Positions 22,565-34,885 of a stretch of 64,000 bases of DNA are shown one piece after another. Below the pieces are notes generated by a model, which made no database searches, was not told where the DNA came from, and saw only the letters and a program-made list of their open reading frames with translations. The translations under genes and the position numbers were made by a program. The DNA comes from Rhinopomastus cyanomelas (lineage: Eukaryota; Chordata; Aves; Bucerotiformes; Rhinopomastidae): assembly GCA_013400115.1 (NCBI GenBank), contig VXBP01002706.1, positions 62,001 through 126,000 on the forward strand, in the 5' to 3' direction. Positions within the stretch are counted from its first letter, which is position 1, and the number at the start of each line of letters is the position of its first letter.

Positions 22565-24099
22565 CTGCAAGCACAAGCCCACAAGCGTCTTACAGTCACG
22601 ACAAAAGCTGAAAGGCATCATACCACTTGTCAGGCAGTTCCAGAAATCAACAGGAAAAGTAGCTACAGATATTTGTGACTAAAATCTAACTAACATCTAA
22701 GCCTGCAGTCTGTAGTAAGAGGCATCACTGAGAATATTTATAATGTATTAAAGTAAGACTTTCTAATAATGCCCTGAAGATCACCAGAGAGCAACGATGA
22801 AGGACCAAGGAAAGAAAACACATGGATACACAGTGATAATCAATGATTGATTAAAACCTTTTGCTAGGCAATACTGCAAGATACACTACAGGGCCTACAG
22901 ATCTATCATCCATTCTGGAATATTTTTTTATCACTGGAAGGACAAACCCAGAGCAGAACACAGTGAAACAGAAAAAAGAAAACTTAAAATTTGAAATGGA
23001 AAAAAATTTGATCACCCAGTTTATTTTCTCATTAGCATTTCAGCTATTTAATGCACTTGGATCCAGGCAGGAGACAAGCAGTTTTCATTGCCTGCCAACC
23101 AAGATCATCAGATCTATACATCTCTTTTTATTAGAATTCCCTTTCAAATATAAATTCCTTGTGATATATTTCCCCTAGTATGTAGTAACACAGCAATGCA
23201 CTGCTCTCAACTCTATCTTTAATCTGCAAGCCTGACATAAAATTAGTTAAATTAGAGTAACATTTTAGAAAAAAAAGGAGGAGTTTAGAGAAACACATCG
23301 TTTTCCAGAGAATTCCAAGAGGTACACATTTTGGACCTTCTGACTGACAAGATCAAACTTCAGCTGCATTAAAATGAAATCCCCAAACTCAGCATTTCAT
23401 GTTCCACCGAGAGGGTGCAAATGAAGGACAGCCAGAACCAAGCTTCTGCACGTACGAAGGACACGCCAGGTCACATCACGGCTACAACCCCCTACAAAAC
23501 CCCAGCCAGACTCACCTCACTTTACCAGAACCTTTCAGAGGATGAGATGCTTGGCAGCAGTCAAGCACAGCTCATACAAATATTTTACTTTTTCAAAAGA
23601 AATGGGAACGAAAAATATATTTTGCAGTTAGTAAATAGCTTGATATAAAATAAGAACATACAATCGAAGGTCTGGTTATTCAGAATTCTTCGTTAGTGCT
23701 GAAATTCAAAGCTCATTTGGCGCTACATGTTCTTATTTAAGAAAGTTTAGAAAGTCAGTGACTGAAAAATTAAACTAAACTAAAACATTCTATTAAAATC
23801 TATTATTTTTTTAAGTCATGTATTTTCAGTGTGTCAAATTTCATCCTCAACATTATACCTGGCAGTTTTAGAACAAAGTCTTCAGCTCCCAAGGTTACTC
23901 CTCGGTATCGCTCTCATATGTAAATACTGTTAGTGTGAAACACCATTAGTGTGTGGCCAAGGCTGCTGTTGTAACTTGGACCACTTCACCTTGCAAACCT
24001 GACCTCACAGAGCCCCAAAGAACTTCCCAGTAGTCACATTTAATAAAACAAGAGTCATGCCTCAATGACCAAGGCTTGATTCCCAACAAAAACAGTTAA
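22565..24099. other. Unique DNA, nothing recognised
   Basis: No repeat recognised. Paired donor-like sites at 23507-23525 on the minus strand have only a weak acceptor. Confidence 0.45.
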
Positions 24100-24618
24100 A
24101 CACTGGTGAAGCTACATCTTTAGTGTTCTGTCCAGTTCTGGGCACCTGAATACAAGCGACATCGAGGGGATGGAGTAAGTGCAGAGGAGGGTGACGAAGC
24201 TGGTGAAGGGCCTGGAGAATAAATCTTATGATGAGGGACTGAAAGAGTTGGGGCTCTTTAGTTTGAAGAAGAGGAGGCTGAGAGGAGACCTCTCTACATC
24301 TACCTGAAAGGACGTTGTGGAGAGGGTGGTGCTGGTCTCTTCGCACAAGCAATTAGCGATAGAACAAGAGGAATGCATTCAAACTACAACAGGAGACAGC
24401 TGGACTTGACAGTAGGAAAAACCTTTTCACAGAAAGAGTGGTCAGGAACTGGAACAGGGTGCCCAGGGAGGGGGTTGGGTTGCCGTCCCTGGAAGTGTTT
24501 AAAGATCATGTAGATGTGGTGTTAGGAGATATAGTTTAAGGGTGAACTTGGCAGAGCAGAGTTAATGGTTGGACTTGATGATCCCAAGGGTCTTTTCCAC
24601 TCACAGTGATTCTGTGCT
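24100..24618 (+). mobile_element. CR1 LINE fragment, 3' end
   Basis: Plus-strand copy of about 520 bp. It starts in the segment that in intact copies reads ALVRPHLEYCVQFW (here ctacatctttagtgttctgtccagttctgg), passes the gctctttagtttgaagaagaggaggctg block and the C-terminus, and ends ttggacttgatgatcccaag plus a worn octamer. Frameshifts break the coding part. Confidence 0.9.
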
Positions 24619-25629
24619 ACTCAAGTATTTCTCTGAGTTTTAGGTTAAGAAAAGGAGAAAAAGAGGAGTTGTTCATAAAAGCAACAAGCTAAAAGCACGG
24701 ACAAAAACTAGAAAATAAGTTTTTATAAGAGAAGTGTAGAATTAATGTTAGATCATTCAAAATTACCTACCTACATCTAGAAGAACCTCCTCAGAACCAT
24801 AGAACCTCTATCGAGTGATAATGTATTGCGTGTGCTCTAGCAGTACAGTTTGTATTTAATTACGGTTCCACCATTACTCATTAGTTAAGCTTTAAAACCT
24901 CTCCAGGCAGAAGGCATCCCCAAAAGGTTTTGGCATTCCATGAGATGAACACCACGCTCCTTTGGTCACCACAAGAGCAACAAAACATCCCATTTCATCA
25001 CTGCTGAGTGACCGAATGGCGTTTTTAAAGATCGCTTTGACTGAAATTCATACATCACGGAATCAGTGAAGAGTTAATCAAAAGTTTAATTTGCATCTAG
25101 AGTCAGAGCCTGCGATAATAATTTCATACCAGTGAAAATGAAATCAATTTCATAGATGATCAACAAGGGGGCAAGGGTTAATATAACCATAAAAACACAG
25201 CAACTGCCATATCCAATCCTTTGGGATCCTGTAGATCCTGCTCTACTAGACACTTATGGTTTCTCTAATCAAATAACTTTAGACAACAGCTGTAACTGGA
25301 TACAAATTAAGACCCATCAGTGTCCATGTGTATAACACTATTCCCCACTTCACTCATCTGTGCCTGAGGCATTTGTTAAGCTCTGCAGCACATGGTTTAC
25401 TGGCACTTCTGATAAAAAGTATTGGAATTTTGGTGGTAATTAATATGACTGTTAGTATTTCTTACTTCAATGACATGTGGAGACACACAAGCTATGGAAG
25501 ATAACTGCATTAAATTAGTGAGTTGTTCAAAACTAAAATGGCTGTTAACAATCATAAAAAGTTCCAAGTTCAGAAAAAAACTCAAATGCCATTTTACAAT
25601 CCCTCAAAATTCCAATTTTTTTCCAAATA

Positions 25630-25808
25630 ATGATGAATTGGAACAGGCGGTCCAGAGCAGGGCAGGACTCCCCACCCCTGGAGGGATTTAAGCAACATGT
25701 GGACCTGGTACTGAGGGACATGGTTTAGGGGTGACTGGGCAGTGCTGGGTCCAAGGTTGGACTTGATGATCTTGAAGGTCTGTTCCAACCAAACAGATTC
25801 TGTGATCA
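25630..25808 (+). mobile_element. CR1 LINE 3' end
   Basis: Plus-strand remnant from the NWNRLPR-like codons (gaattggaacaggcggtcc) through the 3' UTR (ttggacttgatgatcttgaa) to the end near agattctgtgatc. Beyond it the sequence is unique. Confidence 0.85.
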
Positions 25809-25947
25809 CGTGTTTCTGTGAATGCTGATGAACAAGCACTGAACTAAATGTAACACAAAGCCACCTCTCTAAAGCCGAACTTAGCAAGTGAAACGCATCT
25901 TCAGTGGTCATCTCTGATATACATCCAGCATAATTAAAAATACTCAC

Positions 25948-26049
25948 TTTCAAAATATCCCAACGGAGTTGTGGTTCTTGTGTCGGTAGTGAGGATCTAG
26001 AGGTGCTGATGCACAGAGCCACCTCCACCTGGGAGCCTTCTTGACATCC
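25948..26049 (-). CDS. Candidate exon E, unidentified gene
   Basis: A 102-bp minus-strand segment with acceptor gattgcatcttctctag and a strong donor (gaaa|gtgagtat). It is open for exactly 34 codons (GCQEGSQVEVALCISTSRSS, then LPTQEPQLRWDILK). An alternative acceptor inside (cagcacctctag) would give a shorter exon in a different phase. A small neighbour at 26187-26233 (acceptor accttttacacag, donor ggag|gtaaat) could precede it. Confidence 0.28.
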
Positions 26050-27088
26050 CTAGAGAAGATGCAATCATGCCTACAACATTCAAGTTACGTGGATGGCCCT
26101 GGACAGGTCTAGTCTCTGTATCAACTCTATGAGGAGCTGTGGGCGCACTTTTCTTTTGTCATTTTAAGTCTTTCTAAGATTTACCTCCTAAGCTTCAAAA
26201 ATCTCAACTGCTTCACAAAACTACTCGCCTGCTGTGTAAAAGGTTTAAAGGTGTCTCGCCACTTTATGTAAAAATCCTTTTTAGGGTTTGAGATGTTGGA
26301 TTCTTCCACGTGTGCATAGACACGTGTTCCTCTGCATTAGCCCAGATAAAAAAGGGCAGTCCAGCTTGTTAGAGCAAAGAAGCCTAAGTGTTGCTGATTT
26401 TTTCACATTTCAAATGCAAATTATGTAGTCAACTGCACAATGCCAAGTCATAAAAAAACCCGATAAAACACATTCCCATAGCTAATCCTTTGTAAGAACA
26501 GAATTAAAATGCAACCTCAACATGTTATTTTCTTAAAAAGGGAGGGAAGTAAAATATAAACAAGGCCATTTGCATAATAAACACAAAAACAGTATTAAAA
26601 AGAGATCATTTCTACTAAAGCAGCCTAGAGTCCTTTTCTTCTGACCTCATGAACATTGTACAAAAACACGCACGTAATTCTACATCAGTTACAAAATCTT
26701 AACAACTTTTTCCATCAGATCAGGCTGTAATTTTGATAAGCTATTCGCAGAATCATTGTTGTATTCAGACAACATTTAAGAAGCAGTAATAATGTACAAA
26801 CTAAGAAGTACATGGATACGAGTTAATAGTTCAGTTTTCACATGTATTTCCTGAGGAACAAGTATTCAAGAGAACCTAAAGCGTGCTGGGGCAACCACAG
26901 GAAATCCTTTTTTTTTCAGCCACACGTATTAAAATTGCTGCCTTCTTTGTAAATATTAATGGAGGTCTTGATGCTTCTAAAAAATGTGTATTAAAAAAAA
27001 AAAGACCTGACTCAGTAGCAGCAAAACACCCAAAGTATGGCTAGCATGAGAAGTTTCAAAGTGCATCTGATTTCTAAAGATGGTCACA

Positions 27089-27690
27089 CAGAATCACAAA
27101 ACATTAGGGACTGGAAGGGACCTCAAAAGATCGTCTAGCCCAATCTCCCCACTACAGCAGGATCACCTAGATCAAGTCACACAGGAACATGGCCAGGTGG
27201 GTTTTAAATGTTTCCAGAGAAGAAGACCCCACAACCTCTCCGGGCAGAGCTCGTTCCATTGCTCTGTCACCTTCACTGGGAAGAAGTCCCTCCTGATATT
27301 TACGTGGAACCTTCTACGTTCAAGCTCACACCTGCTGCCTCTTGTCCTATCATTAATGACACTGAGCAGAGCTTGGCTCCATCCTCCTGACACCTGCCCT
27401 TTCCATATTTATAAACATTAATGGGGTCATCCTCAGTCTCCTTTTTTCCAAGGTAAAGAGACCCAGCTCCATCAGCCTTTCCTCATCTGGAATATGTTCC
27501 ACTCTCTTCATCATCTTTGCGGCTCTGCATTGGACCCTCTCCAGCAGCTGTGTCCTTCATGAATTGAGAGGCCCAGAACTGGACACAAGATTCCAGATGT
27601 GGTCTTACCAGGGCACAGTACAAGGGGAGAAGAACCTCTCTTGATCTACTAAACACAGCCCTTCTGATAAGGTCCTTCTTTAAGAGCAAA
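27089..27690 (-). mobile_element. CR1 LINE fragment, about 600 bp
   Basis: Minus-strand copy. From its 3' end at 27089 it reads the 3' UTR and then the ORF2 C-terminus (ERRRFHVNIRRDFFPVKV, then TEQWNEL). Further up come the KRRLR-equivalent region and the segment that encodes VLLPLYCALVRPHLESCVQF. It therefore reaches back into the region just after the RT palm. Several indels disrupt the frame. Confidence 0.9.
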
Positions 27691-28461
27691 CTCCAGTTTT
27701 GTGTTCCATTAGTGAACATCAGACCTCACATCAAATTGAGGCGCTCAGCTCTGTAATACAGTTGAAAAACATTTGTCTCCTATAATGAGGGTGATTTTTT
27801 TAAGATGTACAGTAATTAAACTAGAAAAGGTCAAACAACTGAAAATGTTCACAATCTGGGCAAGCTTCAATGACAAAATCTTTCCCATCTATCGCTAATC
27901 TTTTAGCACAGTAAGTGGCACTTTGACAGAGTGTCTCTGTCGGGTCAGTCATGTTTATACACAAGAAACTTCAGCCTTCATCCTCTGGAAGTGTTCATGA
28001 GCTTTGACTTGCAAAACTCAGGGAGACAGAGCCACAAAAAAGAGGAAGAGGAAGCAAAATCTGGATCCCCTCAGGACTGCTGTGTCCTGTGTTCAGGAAA
28101 CATTTTTTTCATAGTTTCCTAATTTTACTGAATGATTTTAGTATTGAAATTCCAGAAAAAAAACAAGTATTTTTGTCTTCAAATGGTGTCAAATATTTTA
28201 GACACAAAGAAAACCTAGAGAAGGTATTAAAAAAACCCCACAACTACATAGGAACTGAAGCACTTGTGTTGTGGCCAGTCAGCCCAGACCAAGAAGCATT
28301 CCACTTCGACAGAAACTTGCTTAAGGGGCTCTTCTCAGCCGCACAACATAAAGGAGAACACCAAGCATTTTGCATAAAGAAACCATACTCACAAGTGGAG
28401 GATCTGATCTATACCAGCGTAGACCAGAAATCTCCAATAAACTCACTTCTGAGACACAGAA

Positions 28462-28795
28462 TGTCACAGAATCTTTTTGGTTAAGCCCAATCTTGGACCC
28501 AGCGCTGCCAGGTCACCACTAAACCATGTCCCTCAGCACCCGGTCTGCATGTTGTTTCAATCCCTTCAGAGATGGGAACTCCAGTCCTCCCCTAGGCAGC
28601 CTGTTCAAATGGCTGATCAACCTTTGGGTGAAGAAATTCTTCCCAAGATCCAGACTAAACTTCCTCTGGTGCAGCCTGAAGCCATTTCCTCTGCTCCTAT
28701 CACTCAACACCAGGGAGAAGGGACTGAGTCTCTCTTGGCACCAGCCTCCTGTCAGGGAGCTGTAGAGAGCAATAGCTCTCTCTCAACAGAACCCC
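28462..28795 (-). mobile_element. CR1 LINE fragment, 3' end
   Basis: Minus-strand tail with a 63-codon open stretch for the ORF2 C-terminus (DRSRGNGFRLHQRKFSLDLG, ending VLRDMV). The HQRKF block groups it with 30442-30730 rather than with the GGCQEDGARLF subfamily. The 3' tail is short (tgtcacagaatc). Confidence 0.88.
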
Positions 28796-29484
28796 ACAAT
28801 CAGACAAGAACTGCCTTCATTGCCCTCATCACACACAGCCTGTCAGGACACAATCTTCTTTTGTTCTGAGCAGCATCTTTTCCTTTTCCATCAGGACAGG
28901 ACACACTGCAAAGGCTAAAAGGGAGCACATAAGAGCCCAAGGGACTTTCAGTCCAAAGACAATTGGTACAAAACGAACTTCAGAACTGCAAATGAAGAGG
29001 AAGTTGCGCAAATTCAGTGTCTGACCATTTTCAAAAAATAGAGCCTAAGCCTTCCTGTGGGAAAGCTTTTCCATAGTAACTCAAAGAGCAATGTGAGCAT
29101 TGACTCCCTGTCAAAAATCCCGTCCACATGAAAAGAGAGCACAAAAGCCTCTCAAAAGCAGTGATTTCAGCGACCCAAAAAGAGGGCATGAGAAGGCTCC
29201 ACTAAGCTGCCACTGATCTGTTCTACTTGTGAAAGAATGACAGGCAGAAATACTATAACAGATTAAACAGCCTTTTCCAAATAACATCATGATAGCAACT
29301 AGTAAACTGGTGATAGTGGTTCTCCAACAAGAGGGAGGATCAGTACAGCTGACCCTCCACATAACAATTTGGTATCAGAGCACTGTTCATCTCTTAAAAC
29401 TCCATTAAGTTTTAAAATTTGTCTAAAATTTTTCATGCTCAGTGTTTGCCTTAACATCTTAATTTTAAAAGCATTTTTATTGTC

Positions 29485-29572
29485 ACAGAATTATCACAGA
29501 TTTATCACAGAGTTATCACAGAATTACTGAGGGTGGAAAAGACCTCTCAGATCATCAAGTCCAGCCTAAGTA
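29485..29572 (-). mobile_element. CR1 LINE 3' end with expanded tail repeat
   Basis: The minus-strand CR1 end keeps only about 50 bp of 3' UTR (gggtggaaaagacctctcag, then atcatcaagtccagcc). Its terminal unit is present about four times on the plus strand as variants of ttatcacaga. CR1 elements normally carry two to four such units, so this is at the long end. Confidence 0.8.
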
Positions 29573-30104
29573 CAGTCAGAACAACTCCTCTGATTTATGA
29601 GGACTAAGGAAAGTACCTCGATTGACTCTTGTTAAAAAGACGGATCTCCAAGAGTGATACTTCCAAGAAAGGGTCTCGAGTAGTTTTGGCTAAGGAAAAT
29701 ACCTTCTGTGACCCTCAGGATCATCTCTGAATACAACTAACAGATTGCTCATGGTCTTTAAAACGTTAGCTCAAGTTTTGCAGCTGAGGTCTCAAAAGGG
29801 TCTAGTGTGACACAGCATCCCTTCCTCCTGCCTCACAAGGACACTCTATGGAACCTCAGACCCAACTACAGAGAGCAAAACAGTCAAAGGAGAAATCCCA
29901 GCTATGGCCTCCTCCTGTAATCACCAGGACAAGGCAACACTAGAACATACAGCTCAGTAAACACAACAGTGAGAGATCTGGCTCTAAAAGAAAAGAGCAA
30001 AAAAGGAGATGTGGAATGTTCCCAGAGTCCAAAACCCTAACTGAACAGTAACTGAAAGGTGTGAAGTGTGGGAAGGGTGCCACACGCGTTATCAGGGCGC
30101 AACG

Positions 30105-30254
30105 CTTTAGGACAGAGGTCCTCAAACCCTGGCCCGGGGGTCCGCTGGTACTCCCCCCCACCCCGGCCGCCGAGTGGTCGCAGTTCGCCACTTCCTGCCT
30201 ACTGCGGGGCCAGGCTCCGGCCCCCAACACGGTCCAAGGACCCCTGCTTTAGGA
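30105..30254. mobile_element. hAT-type miniature DNA transposon with 8-bp target duplication
   Basis: The element proper is 30113-30246 (134 bp). It begins CAGAGGTCCT and ends AGGACCCCTG, so the ends are inverted repeats with one mismatch in ten. It is flanked on both sides by the identical 8-mer ctttagga (30105-30112 and 30247-30254). An 8-bp target duplication with CAGRGGTC-type ends is the hallmark of the hAT superfamily (Charlie-like, non-autonomous). The inside is strikingly GC-rich compared with its A+T-rich surroundings and has no transposase. Short open frames across it carry no message. Confidence 0.85.
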
Positions 30255-30441
30255 CATCTCTATTAAGAGTGATCACGTACTGCTTTAAGTTTTGCAAAGG
30301 ATTAACAGCAGAAGAGAAAATCTAAGTCCACACTAGTCCTGTAGCATTAAAGAAAATACCCAGAACTGTATGTGATTAAAAAAAAAAAAACCACCAGGAT
30401 TTGATAGGGAAAAAGGACCAGTTTAAGCCAACGGTGCATCA

Positions 30442-30730
30442 TAATCATAGAATCATTATGGCTGGAAAGGACCTCCAGGATCAGCAAGTCCAGCCCTCAT
30501 CTCAACAGCTCCCTAACCCCTAGAGACGATGGCCCCTATCTACTTGTTTTTCAAACACTTCCAGGGACGGTGACTCCACCACCTCCCTGGGCAGCCTGTC
30601 CCAGTGCCCAACCACTCTCTTAGTAAAGAACTTTTTCCTAAGATCCAATCTAAACTTCCTCTGATGCAAATCGAAGCCATTTCCCCTCATCCTATCATTA
30701 GTAATATGGGAGAAGAGACCAGCACAACAC
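30442..30730 (-). mobile_element. CR1 LINE fragment, 3' end
   Basis: Minus-strand tail with 70 open codons from 30732 (DRMRGNGFDLHQRKFRLDLR, then WDRLPREVVESPSLEVFE). Its 3' end (tcatagaatcattatggctg) is nearly identical to that of the long copy at 57804-58935, so both belong to one fairly young subfamily. Confidence 0.92.
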
Positions 30731-30999
30731 ATATAAACTATACTTAAAGCACAAAAATAATAATTAATCTTGTTTCATGAAGCTCAGTGAAAGGTCAATT
30801 AGAAGCTCATAAACTGGACAAATCTCCTGCGCAATCAGGCTTTTTCATCAGAAGCATCAGGGGATAACATGAAGATAAATTCTTTCCATTTATGATGAAA
30901 TTCTAAAAATCCCAAGAAAACCCCCACCACAAACCACTCTGTTTTTCCCAGGCACATTAAATGCAAGCTTGAAACAACTGTCCAGCCTTCAAAGAACAT

Positions 31000-31879
31000 C
31001 TCCACAGAAAACTTTCCTACACTTGGGTATTTTCTCTCCTTTCAAGCAATTTTTCAATCAATTTCGTTTCAAAACTTACTAATTGAAAACATTAGAGGAG
31101 CCAGGGAAGCGACATGATGCAGCATGAAATCGCTCAAAAACAGTTATGCTGCATCCCAGTACCTTTTTCAAGTTAAAGCTAGCCTCCCTATCCCAAGTAT
31201 CTACAAAATAAAATCGTGATCAGTTTCCACCAGAAAGCCTTCAATTTTCGTGCTCTGTGGAACCTGAAATAATTCTCTTTAACTCCAAACAGGCTCATTT
31301 TTGTGGGACTGGTTTCAGTTCCAGGATGGCAACTGTGTGGTAACCGCTTCTCGTTTTGTTGTTTTCTATTTCTAAACATAAGCTTTGACCCTCCCCCCCA
31401 GCCTTGGTCTTGCTGGTAGAGCAGTCACCTCACACACACAGTCTCGCTCTTTGAAGCCTTCCAGCAGTGCCAAGAAAGAAGCAGGCTGTGGCAGCAGGCT
31501 CAGTGTTCTCCAGTTATGCAACAGATTAGATCATTATCAACAAAACTGGATGCCTCCAGCAGGGAAGAGAAATGGGGAATTCAAGAGCAGGTTTGCTTTA
31601 CTTTTTTAATTAAGGACAGCTGCTTGATCAGTTTGAAGTAGGAAAGAGGCACCTGGAATTAAAAGCTGGTTATATCACAGATTATTACTCTGCAGTGAAT
31701 AGCTCCACAATAAATATTAGTGTCACACTGATCGTTCAGTTCTGTTCTTTCCTTGGCAGCAAAGTTTTCCCATTCATGGTGTAATGAAAAACAAGTGTTT
31801 GGCTCAGACTAATGTAAATCATCTCAGAAGCCTGGTTTAACCACAAAAGAATCAAGTGGATTACATTCCTCTGTAGATG
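31000..31879. other. Unique DNA, nothing recognised
   Basis: Featureless A+T-rich sequence between CR1 pieces. The 32000-32974 and 33250-34269 stretches are similar, apart from the poly(T) run listed. Confidence 0.45.
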
Positions 31880-31998
31880 AATGACCATGTAGATGTGGTA
31901 TTTAGGAACAGGGTTTAGCAGTGGACTTAGGACAGTTGGGGTCATGGTTGGACTCAATGATCTTAAAAGATCTTTTCCAACCGAGATGATCCCATGTG
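31880..31998 (+). mobile_element. CR1 LINE 3' UTR fragment
   Basis: Plus-strand 3' UTR: acagggtttagcagtggact, then tggttggactcaatgatctt and tcttttccaacc. The end is diverged (gatgatcccatgtg). It is the same subfamily as 32975-33247 and 45696-45885, which share the 'tttagcagtgg' block. Confidence 0.85.
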
Positions 31999-32793
31999 TT
32001 AACAGGATGCAGGAGCAGAGTCTGGCTTCTCACACAGCTGCAGAGAGAATCTGTGCATCTCATCTACATGTCCAAAGTCTGTAGGTGGATCCATACTTTA
32101 ATTCCTTAAGGAAATGCCTTGTACAGCCCCATCACTGCACAACTGCCACATCCATTTGTGTTTTCCTCAGGGATAACTGGGAAAGAAGTGTTACACTGTC
32201 TAAAACAAATCCCTTCAGTCAGGTTCTAATGAGGAACATGTAGCAAGGGGAAGAGATTATATAATATCGAGCAGATTAAACAATTTATTGTTTGTATTTA
32301 AGATGTCAGAGACTGGGGGTAACAAATGCTTAAAAATATAAACCAATAGAGGTTTTGAGATGCCAGACAAAAGCTTTTATAGTTTCTACAAGGGACATTA
32401 AGAGTATTTACATCTTGCAGATAGGAAGAAAGTAAATTCAAAGCAGTTTAATACAGGAAAAGTTAAACTAGTAAGAGAAACAATTCTCACAGAGCTTTAA
32501 TGTGTTAATTCTGGATTATTAGAAATTTGTAAACTGGAACAGCACCACTGAAGCTGGGCATTGCTTTTCAAGTTTCCCCAACATTAGTACTGGAAAATGT
32601 TGTGTGTCTGGTTATACAAGAAGATAAATACAACATTAAAAATAATGCTACCCCATCAACTAAGGATCATTAAGTCTGGCCAGTGTAATTGGTTTAAAAA
32701 TGCAAGAGATAGTGAGTGACTTCAAGAAAGTCTAGAAATCAAAAGCTCTGGGAGTCGGGCTTTATTTGCAGAATGTATCTTCCAGACATGAGA

Positions 32794-32810
32794 TTTTTTT
32801 TTTTTTTTTT
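32794..32810 (+). repeat. Poly(T) tract (17 T)
   Basis: Seventeen uninterrupted T residues between agacatgaga and ggtatttat. No LINE or SINE body abuts it, so it is a simple homopolymer run. Confidence 0.9.
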
Positions 32811-32974
32811 GGTATTTATAGATTTGGAAACTATTAAGGCAAAAGAATTATAAGAATAACAATTAGCTCCCAGGACTCACTTGTTACCATCCTTATTTGA
32901 AACTGACACTGAAGAACCACAAAACAGCACTCTACTGTCTCTATTACACAACCATCCAACACTTTACTGAATGA

Positions 32975-33247
32975 TGCGACAGGACAAGAGAAATGGCCTC
33001 AAGCTGCACCAGGGGGAATTTAGGTTGGATATGTGAAGAAATTTCTTCCTGCAAAGGGTCCTCAGGCCTTGGAAGAGGCTGCCCAGAGAGGGAGCTGAAT
33101 CACCATCCCCGGACATGTTTAAGAATCATGGAGATCTGGATCTTAGGGCCAGGGTTTAGCAGTGGCCTTGGGACAGTTGGAGTAATGGTTGGACTCGATG
33201 AGCAAAAAGCTCTTTTCCAACCTAAACAATCCTGTGATTCTATAATG
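32975..33247 (+). mobile_element. CR1 LINE fragment, 3' end
   Basis: Plus-strand tail of about 270 bp. It reads aatggcctcaagctgcacca at the C-terminal block, has an internal stop in the usual RRNFF region (gatatgtgaagaaatttctt), and then gives the 3' UTR with the tttagcagtgg block. It ends gtgattctata. Confidence 0.9.
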
Positions 33248-34269
33248 TGACTCTATCAAAGTACACACCTAAATCAGATATATAGCTGGACTCCCTTCAC
33301 CTCTCTTTATTAGACACAAGTGGGACAAAAACTACGATTCACAAGTCACCACTTCAGGTTTAATTCTTAAGACAGAAAACACTCCATCAGTAAGGTAAGG
33401 CAGAAACTCAAACTGACCCTTCTGTTACAAAAACACAGCATTAAATGAATCATGTCTTCTCAGGTCTGACCATTTCTGCTCCGTAAGTTCTAATGAGGGT
33501 TTAAATTTAACACCACTAACCCTCAGTCTCACTGTAGGCAGTGAAAACTCGATGAGGACTGCATGTCGGACCACTTCCCCACACAATTTCTACACCGCTG
33601 CCAGGCACAAGCTCTGGTGGCCACTGTGAGCACAAAAGGGCTCACATGGCTTCCTGACTCAAGCCATGATGAAAGTGTCCTTAAGACACAGCTCAGTCAC
33701 TGGCAGATCTTAAATAACATATTTAGAAAAGCATCTGCAATGCAATAAAGCTGTGAAATTCCTTCTCTTTTTTCAGAGGTAATTCTTGAGTAAATGACAC
33801 TCTAACACTAATAAAAGGAATCTCGGTCTAACGAAATGATGGCAGAGGAACCAATGGGTGCAAGAAAATATCACCACTGCCGCTTTCAGACGGCAGCACC
33901 ACGTCACAAATTACCTCTGCGCTTCAGCTTTTGGAGAAAATCTGGTTTTCAAGTGCTTCCCCCCAGCTCTGCCCTTCAGATTCATCCTCTTCATTACTTC
34001 CCAACCCACATGCAAAAATCAGAGGCTCTGTGAAGCGATTCGAGCTTAGGCCCATAGGACATTTATCACAAGAATATTTTTAATATTTAAAGTATTCTAG
34101 AAAAAAAATACAGACTTCTCAAGCCACAGAGAAACAAACAATAATGAGCCAGGGGCCTTTTTTCATTAAGGAGCTAATAAAACAGTAAAATCATCTTAAA
34201 AAAAACCACCTTCCTTCAAAATCCTGTATGACCTTGCTGGTCAGTCACATCCTTCTGGTCTGTGATCTG

Positions 34270-34440
34270 ACAAAACTTCTTCCTGGAAAGGGTCCTCAGG
34301 CCTTGGAACAGGCTGCCCACAGAGGTGGTCGCATCGCCATCTCTGGACGTGCTGACATGGAGATCTGGAGTTTAGGGACAGGGTTTACCATTGGCTTGAT
34401 GATCTTGAAGGCCTTTTCCAACCTAAAGAATTCTGTACTT
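34270..34440 (+). mobile_element. CR1 LINE 3' end
   Basis: Plus-strand remnant beginning at acttcttcctggaaagggtcc (the KFFLERV region) and continuing to the 3' UTR tggcttgatgatcttgaagg, ending aagaattctgtac. It has a deletion of about 30 bp in the 3' UTR compared with 32975-33247. Confidence 0.86.
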
Positions 34441-34885
34441 CGTACTTCACTGCAGAAAACAAGATTAAACTTCTAAAACGTGGCCAGATTTTGAATGGAC
34501 CTGGATTCCACATGTGCTGCTTCCCCTACATTTTCAACCGACAGGCCTCTGCACAAAGACTATCAAAGACAATCTGGTAAACTCGATCTGAAGATAGAAC
34601 AAGGGAGTGTGACCTTGGGTTCTCCCTTCCTATTTAGTGGCATTTCTTTCCTAATATTTTAAAATCATCACAACAGAAAGCACGAACACGGACACTGCTG
34701 AATACCCACACCTTGGTGAAGGGTGACGAAAATTACTCCAATGAGTGTCTTTTGTTTTATGTGCTCATTTACATTCCCCTCAGGAGTAATGTATTACCAA
34801 TGTCACTGCCGCCAAAAAGTAAGTGACATATCAGTAACCATCATTTATTAATACACACTTTGCTGGTTCCATGAAGTTAATCTTC

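Noticed and set aside
30061..30325. Proline-rich open frames on both strands near 30.1 kb
   Set aside because: They fall in the GC-rich hAT miniature element, where stop codons are rare by composition. The transposon structure explains them.
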